From positions 1-7,099 of the forward strand of contig JAPDJB010000002.1 in NCBI GenBank assembly GCA_029259285.1: 7,099 bases of DNA, written 5' to 3'. Both the position numbers and the translations under genes were made by a program. Under the pieces are notes generated by a model. That model did not search any database and had not been told where the DNA came from. It worked only from the letters and a program-made list of their open reading frames with translations. This stretch comes from Candidatus Bathyarchaeota archaeon. GTDB taxonomy: Archaea; Thermoproteota; Bathyarchaeia; TCS64; B23. Positions 5,381 through 7,099 of the stretch are shown piece after piece; within the stretch, counting starts at the first letter, position 1; each line of letters opens with the position of its first letter.

Positions 5381-6415
5381 TCACACCTCGAAGGGGCCTC
5401 TTGGTAGGTTTGCCCCCAGCTTCATAGCCTTATCGACATCCTCCTTTGGGGCTATGCCCTCCTCGACGACCTTCTCAGCCTCCCCTCGGATTACTCTCCA
5501 TAGGATTTCGGGGTCGAAGCCCTCACCAGCCTCCTCGGGTATTGTAGGCCTCTCAGCGTAGTTGTAGAAGCCCTCACCGGTTTTCCTCCCCAGCTTTCCG
5601 GCCTCATATAGCTCGACGATGGGCTTGGCCGGTGCATATTCAGGCCCCAGCTTCTCCTCGAAGACCTTTAGGATGTGGTAGACGACGTCGACGCCTATGA
5701 GGTCGATGAGCATGAAGGGGCCGAGGGGCATCTTGGCCTTATACTGCATGGCGCTGTCGATCTGCTCCTTACCATATTCGCCGCCCTCCAGCAGCTTAGC
5801 GGCCTCGTTTAGGTAGGTGATGAGGATTCTGTTGACGATGAATCCAGGCCTGTCCTTTCGGACGAGGATGGGTGTCTTCCCCATGCGCTCAGCCGTCTCC
5901 ATAACCGCCTCGACGACTCCCTGCTCCGTCCTCTCACCTGGTATGACCTCGACGAGCTTCATCCTCGTCGGGGGGTTGAAGAAGTGCATTCCGAGGAACC
6001 TTTCAGGTCTTGAGACGGCCTCTGCGAGTTCGTTGATGCTTAGGCTTGAGGTGTTTGTCGCCAGGATGGCGTCCCCCCTCGCAAGCTGGGAGGTCTCATT
6101 CCAAACCCTCCTCTTTAGGTCGAGGTTCTCCGGAACCGCCTCGATGATGAGATCAGCGTCTCCTACCGCCTCCTTTAGGTCGAGGGTCATGTGGATTCTG
6201 TTGAGGGCCTCCCTCATCGCATCTTCCGTCAGTCTTCCACGCTCAACTCCTCTGCGTAGGCTCCCCTCGATTCGCTCTCTCGCCTTGTCCAGGATTTCCT
6301 GGGCGATGTCTCTAACCCAAACCTCAAAGCCTGACAAAGCTGCGACCTGGGCTATGCCGTGGCCCATCACACCGGCTCCGAGAACAGCTATCCGATTGAT
6401 CTCGGCCTCAACCAT
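5381..6415 (-). CDS. 3-Hydroxyacyl-CoA dehydrogenase with a truncated second C-terminal repeat
   Basis: This enzyme oxidises 3-hydroxyacyl-CoA to 3-ketoacyl-CoA with NAD+, the third step of beta-oxidation. The Rossmann motif is LGAGVMGHGIAQ (12-23), Asp36 follows strand 2, and EAVPENLDLK (92-101) and ATNTSSLSI (119-127) belong to the NAD/substrate site. His144 in GMHFFNPP is the catalytic histidine, paired with Glu93-region acidic residues. DRPGFIVNR (188-196) opens the helical C-terminal domain, which ends at GRKTGEGFYNY (276-286). The protein is 344 residues, about 55-60 longer than simple 280-290-residue dehydrogenases. The extra part (about 303-344) repeats the start of the C-terminal domain and stops at LPRGPFEV, as in archaeal proteins where this segment leads into a fused hydratase. 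The start at 6415 follows a CTTTAAG box. It forms an operon with the hydratase, whose start is in frame after one TGA and one AAT codon. Confidence 0.93.
   Translation of the reverse strand: MVEAEINRIAVLGAGVMGHGIAQVAALSGFEVWVRDIAQEILDKARERIEGSLRRGVERGRLTEDAMREALNRIHMTLDLKEAVGDADLIIEAVPENLDLKRRVWNETSQLARGDAILATNTSSLSINELAEAVSRPERFLGMHFFNPPTRMKLVEVIPGERTEQGVVEAVMETAERMGKTPILVRKDRPGFIVNRILITYLNEAAKLLEGGEYGKEQIDSAMQYKAKMPLGPFMLIDLIGVDVVYHILKVFEEKLGPEYAPAKPIVELYEAGKLGRKTGEGFYNYAERPTIPEEAGEGFDPEILWRVIRGEAEKVVEEGIAPKEDVDKAMKLGANLPRGPFEV
5384..5389 (-). promoter_or_regulatory. Shine-Dalgarno site for the enoyl-CoA hydratase gene
   Basis: On the minus strand GAGGTG sits six bases before the hydratase ATG and forms the last two sense codons of the dehydrogenase gene. 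Its presence supports separate initiation of the hydratase rather than fused translation. Confidence 0.7.
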
Positions 6416-6443
6416 AGGGCCTCATACCTCTATAAGGAGTCCC

Positions 6444-6450
6444 CTTAAAG
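6444..6450 (-). promoter_or_regulatory. TATA-like box for the dehydrogenase-hydratase operon
   Basis: On the minus strand CTTTAAG, preceded by the A-rich TAAACC, is centred 32 nt before the dehydrogenase ATG. That predicts a leader of about five bases. The nearby CTTATAG (6431-6437) is too close to the start codon to be the box. Confidence 0.5.
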
Positions 6451-6458
6451 GGTTTAGC

Positions 6459-6470
6459 GATAAATTAATA
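6459..6470 (+). promoter_or_regulatory. TATA-like A/T-rich box for etfB
   Basis: GATAAATTAATA is the only A/T-rich run upstream of etfB on the plus strand. A transcript start 26 nt downstream would fall near 6491, leaving a leader of about 14 bases that just contains the GGGGAGGTGA ribosome site. It lies beside the oppositely directed dehydrogenase promoter, with no gap for an extended operator. Confidence 0.5.
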
Positions 6471-6490
6471 GCTTCATGGCTCTATGGGGT

Positions 6491-6500
6491 GGGGAGGTGA
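6491..6500 (+). promoter_or_regulatory. Strong Shine-Dalgarno site deciding the TTG start of etfB
   Basis: GGGGAGGTGA is a near-perfect match to the archaeal 16S rRNA tail and ends four bases before TTG at 6505. The in-frame ATG at 6484 lies upstream of this site and would translate it as a glycine-rich leader (MGWGGEG) that the family lacks. The TTG start is therefore preferred. Confidence 0.8.
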
Positions 6501-6504
6501 GGGC

Positions 6505-7099
6505 TTGAGGATAATAGTGTTGCTAAAGGACATCGTAGACCTCGATGAGCTGAGGTTCGACTCCTCGACGAGGAAGCCTCTCATCGAGGGCGTGAAGCAT
6601 GTCATCAGCGAGCTGGATAAGAGGGCTTTGGAGACGGCGATCAGGTTGAGGGAGAAACATGGGGGTGAGGTCTTAGCCCTATCGCTGGGAGGCCCTGAGA
6701 CGAAGACCGTCATGTTGGAGGCCCTGGCCATGGGGGCTGATGCAGCCTACATCGTCGACGATGAGAATCTTAGAGGCCTCGACGCCTATGGCACTTCCAG
6801 GGTTCTGGCCGCGGCCATCGAAAAGATTGGGGATTACAGCCTCATACTCTGCGGTGAGATGAGCCTCGACTCCCTCTCAGCCCAGGTTGGCCCGAGGGTT
6901 GCAGAGCTCCTCGGATTGCCGATGATCTCCTATGCGAGGGAGCTGGAGCTCGTAGACGATAAGAGGCTGAGAGCCGTCCGAGACTTGGAGGATGTCGATG
7001 AGGTGGTGGAGGTGGAGCTTCCAGCAGTCGTCTCGGTTGTCAGGGAGATCAATGAGCCGAGGATTCCGACTTTGATGAGTATAATGAGGGCGAAGAGGA
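6505..7099 (+). CDS. etfB: Electron transfer flavoprotein, beta subunit, 3' end cut by the window edge
   Basis: EtfB is the smaller subunit of the ETF heterodimer, which takes electrons from acyl-CoA dehydrogenases and passes them to membrane quinone reductases, or takes part in electron bifurcation in some anaerobes. About 198 of the usual 250-260 residues are visible. With TTG at 6505 the protein begins RIIVLLKDIVD, like family members that start MKIIVLVKQV. ALETAIRLRE (41-50), GGEVLALSLGG (53-63) and LAMGADAAYIV (74-84) form the first half. ILCGEMSLDSLSAQVGPRVAELLGLP (114-139) is the nucleotide-binding loop, where the usual DGDT-Q pattern reads DSLSAQ. The hallmark EINEPRIPTLMSIMRAKR is at 181-198. 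It is divergent from the dehydrogenase-hydratase operon and fits their pathway. The alpha subunit and an acyl-CoA dehydrogenase are expected beyond the edge. Whether this ETF bifurcates cannot be judged without the C-terminus and EtfA. Confidence 0.93.
   Translation, partial: MRIIVLLKDIVDLDELRFDSSTRKPLIEGVKHVISELDKRALETAIRLREKHGGEVLALSLGGPETKTVMLEALAMGADAAYIVDDENLRGLDAYGTSRVLAAAIEKIGDYSLILCGEMSLDSLSAQVGPRVAELLGLPMISYARELELVDDKRLRAVRDLEDVDEVVEVELPAVVSVVREINEPRIPTLMSIMRAKR

Noticed and set aside
5070..5561. 163-codon plus-strand open frame opposite the hydratase and dehydrogenase
   Set aside because: It crosses the junction of two well-supported minus-strand genes and its serine-rich composition is that of an antisense shadow.
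6442..6452. CCCTTAAAGGG inverted repeat as a possible terminator or operator
   Set aside because: The arms are only five bases and coincide with the CTTTAAG TATA-like box of the dehydrogenase operon. No gene ends here, so a promoter explains it better.
5817..6500. 227-codon plus-strand open frame opposite the dehydrogenase
   Set aside because: The minus-strand frame has all 3-hydroxyacyl-CoA dehydrogenase motifs. This frame is serine/leucine-rich noise from the complementary strand.
6474..6731. 85-codon minus-strand open frame near the etfB start
   Set aside because: It covers the etfB ribosome site and N-terminus on the other strand and has no domain pattern.
6751..6762. ATCGTCGACGAT palindrome sharing half-sites with the 2926-2945 palindrome
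   Set aside because: It encodes Ile-Val-Asp-Asp within etfB using this genome's preferred codons. The half-sites are in the opposite order and it is inside a gene.
1..7099. CRISPR arrays, tRNA/rRNA genes, insertion sequences, attachment sites
   Set aside because: I saw no spaced direct repeats, cloverleaf-like segments, transposase frames or terminal repeats. Gaps between genes are at most 109 bp.

Overview
The window looks like archaeal chromosomal DNA, probably from a thermophilic or mesophilic lineage of the TACK group (inference; no rRNA or marker gene is present to settle it). The reasons are a TrmB-family regulator, a standalone Lrp/AsnC ligand-binding (RAM) protein, an SCP2-type thiolase paired with a DUF35 zinc-ribbon/OB-fold protein, heavy use of AGG/AGA arginine codons, CTTTAA-type TATA boxes about 23-34 nt before start codons, and GGAGGTGA Shine-Dalgarno sites ahead of internal genes. 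Gene density is very high: eight complete and two edge-truncated protein genes, no RNA genes, no mobile elements and no CRISPR. The longest gap between genes is 109 bp.

Region 1 (1-2674) is a regulator and a surface-sugar/sulfate block. A TrmB-like regulator runs leftward off the window edge. Divergent from it, over a 53-bp gap, is a rightward run: a nucleotide-sugar epimerase/dehydratase of the UDP-glucose 4-epimerase type, an overlapping family-2 glycosyltransferase resembling dolichyl-phosphate mannose synthase without membrane segments, and an adenylylsulfate (APS) kinase with its own TATA-like box. Together these suggest making, transferring and possibly sulfating a sugar for cell-surface glycans; that function is inference.

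Region 2 (2646-7099) is a fatty-acid/acyl-CoA block. It starts with a small leftward RAM-domain protein whose tail overlaps the APS kinase. Divergent from it is a thiolase-DUF35 pair read rightward. This pair meets, tail to tail with a 14-bp overlap, a leftward pair coding for 3-hydroxyacyl-CoA dehydrogenase and enoyl-CoA hydratase. Divergent from that pair, the electron-transfer flavoprotein beta subunit (etfB) runs off the right edge. Hydratase, dehydrogenase and thiolase are three of the four beta-oxidation steps. ETF would carry electrons from the missing fourth enzyme, an acyl-CoA dehydrogenase, which with etfA is expected just beyond the right edge.

The points most worth a second look are: a perfect 20-bp palindrome between the RAM-protein and thiolase promoters (2926-2945), which looks like an operator; the dehydrogenase and hydratase genes being in the same frame with one TGA between them, as if a fused bifunctional protein were split; one TATA-like element placed symmetrically between the TrmB and epimerase start codons; and the APS kinase in a glycan gene run. 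I found no convincing wholly new system; the novelty is in arrangement and regulation.
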